Below are positions 1 to 6,876 of a stretch of 25,022 nt of DNA, piece after piece (within the stretch, counting starts at the first letter, position 1; every line of letters starts with the position of its first letter). The notes under the pieces are model-generated. The model ran no database searches. It was given only the letters and a program-made list of their open reading frames with translations, and had not been told where the DNA came from. The DNA lies in the NCBI GenBank assembly GCA_045628925.1, contig JAZQQF010000172.1:1-25022 (forward strand). Reading direction: 5' to 3'. The DNA is from UBA1774 sp045628925. Lineage in GTDB: Bacteria > Bacillota > Clostridia > Oscillospirales > Oscillospiraceae. The position numbers and the translations under genes are program-made.

Positions 1-2
1 TC

Positions 3-605
3 GCCGCCATGCAGACCCGCGCCGTCATCAAGGCCGCGCTGAACGTGCAGGCCCGTCACGCCGACTGGAACGTGGTCCCCGAGATCATGATCCCGCTGGT
101 GGGCGAGGTGAAGGAACTGAAATACGTGAAGAGCGTGGTGGTCAAGACCGCCGACGAGGAGATCGCCAGGGCGGGCGCCAGCCTGAAGTACAAGGTCGGC
201 ACCATGATCGAGATCCCCCGCGCCGCCCTCACGGCGGACGATATCGCCAAGGAAGCGGAGTTCTTCTCCTTCGGCACCAATGACCTGACGCAGATGACCT
301 TCGGCTTCAGCCGCGATGACGCGGGCAAGTTCCTCGGCGCGTATTACGACAAGAAGATCTATGAGAACGATCCCTTCGCCCGTCTGGACCAGACCGGCGT
401 GGGCAAGCTGGTGGAAATGGCCGCGAAGCTGGGTCGCGCCACCCGCCCGGATATCCACCTTGGCATCTGCGGCGAGCATGGCGGCGAACCCACCAGCGTG
501 GAGTTCTGCCATCGGGTCGGGCTGGACTACGTGTCCTGCAGCCCGTTCCGCGTGCCCATCGCCAGACTCGCCGCCGCACAGGCCGCGATCAGGGAAATGG
601 CGTAA
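3..605 (+). CDS. ppdK: Pyruvate, phosphate dikinase, C-terminal part (partial, 5' end outside window)
   Basis: The reading frame is open from the window edge and ends in TAA at 603-605; about 200 C-terminal residues of a protein normally near 880 residues are visible. They match the PEP/pyruvate-binding TIM barrel of PPDK, which interconverts pyruvate, ATP and phosphate with PEP, AMP and pyrophosphate. Diagnostic stretches are FSFGTNDLTQMTFGFSRDDA and GICGEHGG, whose Cys (codon 468-470) is the catalytic acid/base cysteine of the family. Methionine at 9 is internal, not a start. PPDK is typical of anaerobic Clostridia, where it connects glycolysis to PEP. PEP synthase is the main alternative, but the GICGEHGGEP context and the C-terminus right after the barrel fit PPDK better. 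A terminator follows directly. Confidence 0.95.
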   Translation, partial: AAMQTRAVIKAALNVQARHADWNVVPEIMIPLVGEVKELKYVKSVVVKTADEEIARAGASLKYKVGTMIEIPRAALTADDIAKEAEFFSFGTNDLTQMTFGFSRDDAGKFLGAYYDKKIYENDPFARLDQTGVGKLVEMAAKLGRATRPDIHLGICGEHGGEPTSVEFCHRVGLDYVSCSPFRVPIARLAAAQAAIREMA

Positions 606-640
606 GGGCGTTTGCCTGATCACACAGAAATCAGAATCGA

Positions 641-674
641 AGCGGGTATGGCCGAAAGACCGTACCCGCTTTTT
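641..674 (+). terminator. Rho-independent terminator after ppdK
   Basis: An 11-bp stem (641-651 with 660-670, one T-G wobble) around the loop CCGAAAGA is followed by five T (670-674). It lies 35 bp after the ppdK stop and only a few bases before the ribosome binding site of the next gene. Confidence 0.85.
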
Positions 675-690
675 CGGAAAGGAAACCATC

Positions 691-1383
691 ATGTGTACTG
701 CCATCGCATACAGGGGAAATGACCTGCTTTACGGCTTCAATCTGGATATCGACCCGGCCGTGTGGGACTATTCCATCCGGAAAACGAAGAATTACTTCGC
801 CGTGGGCATCACCGTGGGGAAAACGACTTACCTCGTCCACGGCGTGAACCGCGCCGGGAATTTCGGGAACGTACCGTACATGAACGGCGAAGTGTTTCCC
901 GTGCCGAAGGGCACGAAGCGGGAGCGCATCGACCTGATGAGCGACCGGTATATCCGGGGTAAGTATTCCTTCGCGGATATCGAAAAGATCCTGCGCACAA
1001 AGACGCTGACCGGCATCCCCGCCGCCACGATGCATTCCCTCATCGGCAGCGGAGCCGGTGACTTTCTCATTGCGGAGCCGGGCTACGGGTGGAAAAAGGT
1101 CGAGGGGCTTTATGCCGTTTTGACGAATTTCCCGGTGCTGACGGAGCTGCCGGACTATGATGACCCGTTTTACGGGAAAGACCGCTATGACCGGGCGGAG
1201 GCCGTCCTGTCCCACGCGGGGCCGGAGTTCTCCGCCGAGGACGCGCTGCGGCTGCTAGCGGAGACAGCCCAATCCGGCCAATGGGGGACGCGGGTGTCCT
1301 TCGTCTGGTCGCGGAACCGGAACACGGTGTATTTCTTCCGGGACGGGGACGCTTCCCGGATCGAGACGCACGAATTTGCGTGA
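691..1383 (+). CDS. Choloylglycine-hydrolase-like Ntn amidase (linear amide C-N hydrolase)
   Basis: A 230-residue protein beginning MCTAIAYRGNDLLYGFNLDID. In this superfamily (bile salt hydrolase, penicillin V acylase) Met1 is removed and Cys2 becomes the N-terminal nucleophile; MC at the start and the NLDID segment (Asp19) support the call. A frame open upstream to 316 is only read-through; ATG 691 is chosen because Cys2 must be N-terminal and GGAAAGGA (676-683) lies just upstream. Later family-like stretches are GVNRAGNFGN, TNFPVL and TRVSFVWSRNRNTVYFF. There is no signal peptide, so it should act in the cytoplasm. Two oddities: it is much shorter than classical family members (about 310-330 residues), and the Arg that normally precedes NxD (GRNxD) is Phe16. 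The substrate is unknown; bile salts should not be assumed. The rhamnosidase gene starts 31 bp downstream. Confidence 0.75.
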   Translation: MCTAIAYRGNDLLYGFNLDIDPAVWDYSIRKTKNYFAVGITVGKTTYLVHGVNRAGNFGNVPYMNGEVFPVPKGTKRERIDLMSDRYIRGKYSFADIEKILRTKTLTGIPAATMHSLIGSGAGDFLIAEPGYGWKKVEGLYAVLTNFPVLTELPDYDDPFYGKDRYDRAEAVLSHAGPEFSAEDALRLLAETAQSGQWGTRVSFVWSRNRNTVYFFRDGDASRIETHEFA

Positions 1384-1414
1384 GGCGGTAACTGCGGGAA
1401 AAGGAGCGGAGACC

Positions 1415-3421
1415 ATGGAACACGAGTTTGCCGGATTCTGGATCACGGACCGGGAATTTGAAAACGCCGTGCCGCTGAACGTCTTTCACCGGCAGCTGGA
1501 ACCCATCGAGCTGCCCGAGGGGCCGAAGGATCGGCACATCCTCTTCCGGAAACGCTTCACCCTGCGTCAACTGCCGGAAAGGGCGGAGCTGTGGTTTTCC
1601 GCCGACGATACGGCAAAGGTCTGGCTGAACGGGCACTTTGTCACGCAGGGACCCGCCCCGGCCTACCGCAGCGCCTACGGGTACCTCTGCGCGGACGTAA
1701 CGGCGCTGCTGCGCGAGGGCGAGAACATCCTCGCCTTCCACACGCTCTATCAGGGGCTGATCAACCGGGTCTGGGTCAGCGGCGACGGCTGCCACGGTCT
1801 GCTGTTCGACCTGACGGGGGACGGGGAGGTGCTGGCGAAAAGCGACGAAAGCGTTCTGACCGCGGTGCACGACGGCTTCACACCTCTGCATACGGTGGGC
1901 TACGATACCCAGTTCATGGAACGCTACGATTCCCGCTCATCGGCGGCGGGGTTTGAATCGCCGGACTATGACGACCGGGCGTGGGAGAATGCGCGAAAGC
2001 GGCAGCATACGGATTACGCGCTCGTTCCCCAGCGGACCGCCGCTCCCGTGTGGGAGGAGATCCGGCCGGTGCAGCTGACTTCCCGGGGAAACGCGCTCTT
2101 TGCGGATTTCGGAGCGATGTACGTGGGGACGCTGCGGGCCGCTGCCAAAGGGACGCGCGGGGATGAGATCGTCCTCCGCTTCGGGCAGGAGCTGAACGAG
2201 GACGGCAGCGTCCGCTGGGAGCTGCGGGCGAACTGCCGCTATGAGGAGCGCTGGGCCCTTTCCGGAGGAGCGGACACGCTGGGCCAGTTCGATTACAAAG
2301 CCTTCCGCTATGCGGAGCTGCTGCTCCCGGCGGGCTGCGAGGTGGGGAATATTTCCCTCTCTGCGCGGCACTATCCCTTCCGTGCCGTGCGGGGGCGGAA
2401 AGCGGAATACGCGGGCGACGAAGGGCTGGAAGCGGTGTTCCGCCTTTGTGCCCGCTCGCTGGAATACGGGGTGCAGGAGGTCATTCAGGACTGCATGGAG
2501 CGGGAAAAGGGCTTCTACGTGGGGGACGGCTGCTACAGCGCCCTTGCCCATCTGCTCGTTACGGATGACGATTCCATCGTGCGCAAGCTCATCGACGACG
2601 CGTTTCATTCCCGATTCATCACGGATACCCTCGTCACCTGTCTCGATTGCTCCTTCATGCAGGAGATCGCGGAATATCCGCTGATGCTCCTTTCCCTGAT
2701 GCTGTGGCATTACCGCGTGAAGGGCGACCGGGATTATCTTGCGCGCTTTTACCCGGACGCCTGCGCCCTGCTGGACGCTTACCGTGCGCATTACGAGCGG
2801 GACGGGCTGCTGCAGAACGTGGATAAATGGTGCGTGGTGGAGTGGCCCGCCGAGTACCGGGACGGTTACGACGCGGACCTGACCGAGGGGCAGATCTGCC
2901 GGGAGGCGCATATTGCCCTGAACGCCTATTACGCGGAGGCGATCCACAGCGTGAACCGCATGGCGCAGGCGCTGGGGAAGCCGGAATACCGGGACGCGGG
3001 GGAGGTGGAGGACGCCTGCCGCCGGGCCTTTTTCGATGCGGAGGCCGGGCTGTTCCGCGACCGGGCGGCGAGCGGACATAAGAGCTATATTGGCAACGTG
3101 CTGGCCCTGTATGCGGGCCTGTTCCGGGCGGAGGAAAAGGAGCGCATTTACGGCTGGATCCGGGAAAAGGGCGTCACGGGCGTGAATCTCTTCGGCGCTG
3201 CGCCGCTGATGATCTCCCTCACGCGGGACGGGGAGCGGGACCTGCTCCGCCGCTGCCTCGGGGATGAAAACGCATGGAAGCGCATCCTTCGGGAGGGCGG
3301 CACCGCTACCTTCGAGGGCTGGGGGAAGGACACGAAATGGAATACCTCCCTGTTCCACCTGACTCTGACGCTGGCGGCGATCTTCCTTGCGGATTTCGAT
3401 ACGCCCGCGCTGTTCCGCTGA
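1415..3421 (+). CDS. GH78-type alpha-L-rhamnosidase, cytoplasmic
   Basis: A 668-residue protein. ATG 1415 is preceded by AAGGAG (1401-1406); an in-frame TTG at 1376 would overlap the previous gene and has no Shine-Dalgarno. Order: N-terminal beta-sandwich (about 1-160, containing a WLNGHFV sugar-binding-like motif), a second beta domain with FGAMYVGTLRAAAKG and FGQELNEDGSV (about 225-270), YKAFRYAEL (about 290-300), then the alpha/alpha-barrel. DCMEREKGFYVGD gives Asp359, Glu364 and Asp371 with the spacing of the family's acidic triad (D-x4-E-x6-D), and TATFEGWGKD gives Glu634, matching the C-terminal catalytic glutamate. The expected role is hydrolysis of terminal alpha-L-rhamnose from oligosaccharides or glycosides. 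No signal peptide is seen, so the substrate must be imported. The protein is shorter than many GH78 enzymes (about 900 or more). The close upstream amidase suggests cotranscription. Confidence 0.82.
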   Translation: MEHEFAGFWITDREFENAVPLNVFHRQLEPIELPEGPKDRHILFRKRFTLRQLPERAELWFSADDTAKVWLNGHFVTQGPAPAYRSAYGYLCADVTALLREGENILAFHTLYQGLINRVWVSGDGCHGLLFDLTGDGEVLAKSDESVLTAVHDGFTPLHTVGYDTQFMERYDSRSSAAGFESPDYDDRAWENARKRQHTDYALVPQRTAAPVWEEIRPVQLTSRGNALFADFGAMYVGTLRAAAKGTRGDEIVLRFGQELNEDGSVRWELRANCRYEERWALSGGADTLGQFDYKAFRYAELLLPAGCEVGNISLSARHYPFRAVRGRKAEYAGDEGLEAVFRLCARSLEYGVQEVIQDCMEREKGFYVGDGCYSALAHLLVTDDDSIVRKLIDDAFHSRFITDTLVTCLDCSFMQEIAEYPLMLLSLMLWHYRVKGDRDYLARFYPDACALLDAYRAHYERDGLLQNVDKWCVVEWPAEYRDGYDADLTEGQICREAHIALNAYYAEAIHSVNRMAQALGKPEYRDAGEVEDACRRAFFDAEAGLFRDRAASGHKSYIGNVLALYAGLFRAEEKERIYGWIREKGVTGVNLFGAAPLMISLTRDGERDLLRRCLGDENAWKRILREGGTATFEGWGKDTKWNTSLFHLTLTLAAIFLADFDTPALFR

Positions 3422-3458
3422 GCGGGGGAGCGTACGGAAAGCGAACGAAATTTTCCTC

Positions 3459-3486
3459 TTGCAATTCTGACAGGCAGTAGTATAAT
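3459..3486 (+). promoter_or_regulatory. Sigma-A-type promoter for the diguanylate cyclase
   Basis: TTGCAA (3459-3464) and a perfect TATAAT (3481-3486) are separated by 16 bp, in an AT-rich gap between the GH78 gene and the GGDEF gene. It is the most consensus-like promoter in the window. Confidence 0.75.
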
Positions 3487-3545
3487 CAAATATTGTTAGT
3501 AATTTATAATCGGAAATTGCAGATGAGAAGGCAGGTGACAGAAGG

Positions 3546-4616
3546 ATGAAGGGGCAGGAGGTCTTCCGGCGCATGGTCGTGACCGGGGGACTGGAAAAGC
3601 AGGAGTATCAGGCCGTACGCGGGGAAGTGTGGGAAACGAACCGGCGGAATATCTTCGCGTTCTGCATCATCGCCGCGGTCTTCTTTGCCCTGATGGCGCT
3701 GCTCACGCTGATGAATCCGGCGCTGCGCGCCTACCGTCCGCTGTACCTCATCTGCGCGGTGATCTCGCTCCTGCTGATCCTGCTGGCGGGCGGTCCCGCG
3801 AAAGGCCGCGTGAAGCTGACGGCGGTGCTGATGTATGCCTTCATCACCATGCTGCTGGTATTCGGCATCTATCTGGGAACGGTGGCCAGCACCCATGAGC
3901 TGACGGCGGCCTATATCGCCCTGCTGCTCACGGTGCCGCAGATGTTCACCGACCGGCCCTGGCGGATGTATGTGGTCATCTCCTCCTCGGCGGTGCTGTT
4001 CATCGTGCTGTGCCTGCTGTTCAAGGATCGGGAGACTTGGAGCAGCGATATCACCAATGCGGTGGCCTTCGGGCTGGTGAGCGAGATCTGCTGTACGTAT
4101 ATGATGAAGATCAAGCTGGAGCGTTATGCGCTTGAGGACCGTACCCGCATTCTGGCGGAGACCGACCAGCTCACCGGCGTGCTGAACCGCAACAGCTATG
4201 AGCTGCAGCTGCGGCGCGGCCCGGAGCTGGATGCGGAGAGCTATTTCGCCGTGTATGTGGACGTGAACGGTCTCCATGAGATGAACAATACCCTCGGCCA
4301 CGCCGCCGGCGATGAAATGCTCCGCCGCGTGGCGCAGATCATGATGGGGGTCTTCGGCGCGGAAAACACCTACCGCATCGGCGGCGATGAATTTGTGGCG
4401 CTGGGCCTGAACCGCACGGAAGCGGAGGTGGAGGAACTGATCGCCTCCCTGCAGGCGCAGGTGCAGGCGGCGGGCCATCACGTGGCCTGCGGCATGGCGT
4501 GGAAACGCAAGGCGGAGCTGGACGTGACGGCCCTGATCCGGTCGGCGGAGAAGAATATGTATGCCGATAAGAGCCGCTATTACCGGGAGAACGGGCTGGA
4601 CCGGAGAAGAAGATAA
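3546..4616 (+). CDS. Membrane-anchored GGDEF diguanylate cyclase
   Basis: A 356-residue protein. The N-terminal half has about six hydrophobic segments (residues about 35-195, for example IFAFCIIAAVFFALMALL and MYVVISSSAVLFIVLCLL), followed by a short linker and a GGDEF domain (about 200-345). Visible motifs are DQLTGVLNRNSY, YVDVNGLHEMNNTLGHAAGD and RIGGDEF (signature at 279-283). The metal-binding Asp and the substrate-contacting Asn and Asp of the DxD...N...GD pattern are kept, so synthesis of cyclic di-GMP from two GTP is likely. The RxxD product-inhibition site expected five residues before GGDEF reads FGAE, so feedback inhibition is probably lost. ATG 3546 follows AGGTG (3533-3537); ATG 3573, after AGGAGG (3556-3561), is an alternative start. 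It is flanked by its own promoter and terminator, so it appears monocistronic. What the membrane domain senses is unknown. Confidence 0.9.
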   Translation: MKGQEVFRRMVVTGGLEKQEYQAVRGEVWETNRRNIFAFCIIAAVFFALMALLTLMNPALRAYRPLYLICAVISLLLILLAGGPAKGRVKLTAVLMYAFITMLLVFGIYLGTVASTHELTAAYIALLLTVPQMFTDRPWRMYVVISSSAVLFIVLCLLFKDRETWSSDITNAVAFGLVSEICCTYMMKIKLERYALEDRTRILAETDQLTGVLNRNSYELQLRRGPELDAESYFAVYVDVNGLHEMNNTLGHAAGDEMLRRVAQIMMGVFGAENTYRIGGDEFVALGLNRTEAEVEELIASLQAQVQAAGHHVACGMAWKRKAELDVTALIRSAEKNMYADKSRYYRENGLDRRRR

Positions 4617-4629
4617 GCAAGATACTGAT

Positions 4630-4662
4630 TTCGGGGTGGGACCTGCGTCCCGCCCCGATTTT
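4630..4662 (+). terminator. Rho-independent terminator after the GGDEF gene
   Basis: An 11-bp GC-rich stem (4631-4641 with 4648-4658, one wobble pair), a 6-nt loop CCTGCG and TTTT at 4659-4662, starting 14 bp after the stop codon. Confidence 0.85.
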
Positions 4663-4715
4663 GCGTTTCGGGGCGTGCGCCCGGAAAAGTTCCTGCGCCG
4701 CCGGGCGGGAAGCGG

Positions 4716-4744
4716 TTGCAATCGGGCCTGCGAACGAGTAAAAT
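4716..4744 (+). promoter_or_regulatory. Sigma-A-type promoter for the MoxR operon
   Basis: TTGCAA (4716-4721), a 17-bp spacer and TAAAAT (4739-4744), 35 bp before the start of the MoxR ATPase. The -35 hexamer is identical to that of the GGDEF promoter. Confidence 0.7.
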
Positions 4745-4779
4745 AGGAAAATCAATATCAGACAGAAGGGGAACACCTT

Positions 4780-5751
4780 ATGGAGATCAAAGCAATCGCC
4801 GCGCTGGCGGAAAAGATCAAGGCCAACGTGGGAAAAGTCATCGTGGGCAACGACGAGCATTTGGAGCTGATGCTCACCGCGCTCATCGCCGGAGGTCATG
4901 TGCTGCTGGAGGACGTGCCCGGCACGGGCAAGACCGTTACCGCCAAGGCGCTGGCAAAGAGCCTCGGCGTGGATATGAAGCGCATCCAGTTCACGCCCGA
5001 CCTGCTGCCCGGCGATGTGACGGGTACCAGCGTGTTCAATCAGAAGGAGTTCGCCTTTGAATTCCGGCAGGGCCCCGCGTTCACCAATATCCTGCTGGCG
5101 GACGAGGTGAACCGCGCCACCCCCCGCACCCAGTCCGCCCTGCTGGAATGCATGGAGGAAAAGCAGATCAGCGCCGACGGCGTGACCTACAAGCTGGATG
5201 CGCCGTTTTTCGTCATCGCCACCCAGAACCCGGTGGAGACCAGCGGCACCTTCCCCCTGCCCGAAGCGCAGATGGATCGTTTCCTCATGCGTCTGCGGCC
5301 CGGCTACCCCACCACCGAGGGGCAGAAGCAGATCCTCGACCGGTTTATCCGGAACGATCCCCTGCAGGAGCTGGAAAGCGTCGTGACGAAGGAGGAACTG
5401 CTGGACGCGCAGAATAGCTACAGCGCCGTGCAGGTCTCCGACCCGGTAAGGCAGTATATCGTGGCGCTCACGGAGGCGACGCGCACCCCTGCAGAGGTGA
5501 CGCTGGGCGTCAGCCCCCGCGGGATGCTGTGGATGCTGCGGGCCTCTCAGGCGTGGGCCGCCGTCCACGGGCGGGACTATGTGCTGCCGGACGACGTGAA
5601 GAAGCTGGCCGTGCCGGTGTTCGCCCACCGTCTCGTGACCCGCACGGGCTACGGGGCCGTGACACGGAGCGAGGAGCTGATGCGGGAGCTGACGCGGGTG
5701 GTACCCGTCCCGACGGAGGACCCCGGCGCCGAAAAGCTGCTGGAGCGCTGA
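4780..5751 (+). CDS. MoxR-family AAA+ ATPase
   Basis: A 323-residue protein, a typical MoxR length. Walker A is EDVPGTGKT (GTGKT at 48-52), Walker B is ILLADEVNRATPRTQ (Asp108-Glu109), sensor 1 is FFVIATQNP, and the C-terminal lid carries GVSPRGMLWMLRASQAWA. MoxR proteins are chaperone-like ATPases thought to help activate or assemble partner proteins, typically DUF58/VWA and transglutaminase-like membrane proteins encoded alongside, as here. ATG 4780 has AGAAGGGGA (4764-4772) just upstream. It is first in an operon: the DUF58 gene starts 4 bp after its stop. The family call is secure; the cellular substrate is not known from sequence. Confidence 0.93.
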   Translation: MEIKAIAALAEKIKANVGKVIVGNDEHLELMLTALIAGGHVLLEDVPGTGKTVTAKALAKSLGVDMKRIQFTPDLLPGDVTGTSVFNQKEFAFEFRQGPAFTNILLADEVNRATPRTQSALLECMEEKQISADGVTYKLDAPFFVIATQNPVETSGTFPLPEAQMDRFLMRLRPGYPTTEGQKQILDRFIRNDPLQELESVVTKEELLDAQNSYSAVQVSDPVRQYIVALTEATRTPAEVTLGVSPRGMLWMLRASQAWAAVHGRDYVLPDDVKKLAVPVFAHRLVTRTGYGAVTRSEELMRELTRVVPVPTEDPGAEKLLER

Positions 5752-5755
5752 AAAC

Positions 5756-6832
5756 GTGGTACCCATCTGGATCATGGTGATCGTCGCCATTCTGGCGATC
5801 GGTCAGACGATATATTACAATCAATGCGGTCTGCGCAAGGTGAGCTATACCCGCAGCTTCAATAAGGATCGGGTCTTTGAGGGCGAAAAGGTGGAACTGG
5901 TGGAGATCCTTTCTAACCGCAAGCTCATCCCCGTGCCGTGGGTGCGGGTGGAATCCCGCATTTCCAGCGACCTGCAGTTCCGGCGGCAGGAGAACATGGG
6001 CCTGAGCCTCGACCGCTTCCATAAGAGCCTGTTCTATCTGGGGGCTTATGCGAAGATCACCCGGCGGCATGAGATCACCTGCCTCCGCCGGGGCTATTAC
6101 GACTGCTCGCTGGTGAGCGTCGTGGCGGGCGACCTCTTCGGCCTCGCCCACGACCGGGCGGACCTGACGGGGGACGCGAAGCTCTTTGTCTACCCTGCCA
6201 TCCTGAAGCCGGAGGATCTGCCGGACACGGCCCTGAAATGGCAGGGCGACGTGACCGTCCGCCGCTGGATCCTGCCCGACCCCATGCTGGTGACGGGCAT
6301 CCGCGCTTATCGTGCGGGCGACCCGCAGAAGGATGTGCATTGGGGCGCTACCGCCCGCACCGGCGCGCTGCAGGTGAAGCAGCGGGACTATACCGTTTCG
6401 CCCCGGGCGCTGCTGGTGCTGAACTGCCAGATCTCCGAAAAGCTGTTCAGTACCATGGAGCAGAAGGATGTGGATTTTCTGGAAGGCGGTGTGCGCATCT
6501 GTGCCTCGCTGGCGGCATGGTGCGTGCAGAACGGCGTGGACGTGGGCTTTCTCACCAACGGCGAGAGCCGGAGAGCGGATATCGACCTGAACGTGGAGCC
6601 CCGCTGCTCGGAAGCCCAGCTGCAGCGCATTTTAGAGGCGCTGGCGGTGCTGAAGATCAGGATGACCATGGACCTGCACGTGCTGCTGGACCGGCAGCTG
6701 GAAGCGGGCATCACGGACATGGACATCCTCATCGTTTCGGCCTACTGGAGCGAAACGCTGGAGGAGCGCGCCCAGCGCCTGAGGCGGATGGGCAACTCCG
6801 TCACGTGGCAGCAGATCGGAGGCGGGATATGA
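5756..6832 (+). CDS. DUF58 domain-containing protein
   Basis: A 358-residue protein. One hydrophobic segment at the extreme N-terminus (IWIMVIVAILAIGQTIYY) anchors it. The signature DUF58 block RAYRAGDPQKDVHWGATART begins near residue 183, followed by a VWA-like fold (about 220-355). DUF58 proteins almost always sit next to MoxR ATPases and are presumed clients. The start is taken as GTG 5756, 4 bp after the MoxR stop, with GGAG at 5742-5745 inside the previous gene. ATG 5774 is possible but would trim the hydrophobic segment. It ends in ATATGA at 6827-6832, where a 15-codon ORF begins. Biochemical function is unknown. Confidence 0.88.
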   Translation: MVPIWIMVIVAILAIGQTIYYNQCGLRKVSYTRSFNKDRVFEGEKVELVEILSNRKLIPVPWVRVESRISSDLQFRRQENMGLSLDRFHKSLFYLGAYAKITRRHEITCLRRGYYDCSLVSVVAGDLFGLAHDRADLTGDAKLFVYPAILKPEDLPDTALKWQGDVTVRRWILPDPMLVTGIRAYRAGDPQKDVHWGATARTGALQVKQRDYTVSPRALLVLNCQISEKLFSTMEQKDVDFLEGGVRICASLAAWCVQNGVDVGFLTNGESRRADIDLNVEPRCSEAQLQRILEALAVLKIRMTMDLHVLLDRQLEAGITDMDILIVSAYWSETLEERAQRLRRMGNSVTWQQIGGGI

Positions 6833-6876
6833 ACGGCGTTCGTGTTTCCGTACCCGGAAGGGAGGCGGCGCAATGA
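6829..6876 (+). CDS. Possible 15-codon bridging ORF between the DUF58 and DUF4129 genes
   Basis: ATG at 6829 overlaps the DUF58 stop (ATGA) and is preceded by CGGAGG (6817-6822) at good spacing. The frame reads MNGVRVSVPGREAAQ and stops at 6874-6876, overlapping the next gene's ATG (6873), again as ATGA. A second ribosome binding site for the next gene, AAGGGAGG, lies inside it. It may be a translational coupling device rather than a functional peptide, or it may be chance. Confidence 0.35.
   Translation: MNGVRVSVPGREAAQ

Noticed and set aside
316..690. Upstream extension of the amidase frame
   Set aside because: It overlaps ppdK and its terminator and would bury the N-terminal nucleophile Cys.
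1376..1414. TTG start for the rhamnosidase
   Set aside because: It overlaps the amidase end and lacks a ribosome binding site; ATG 1415 has AAGGAG at good spacing.
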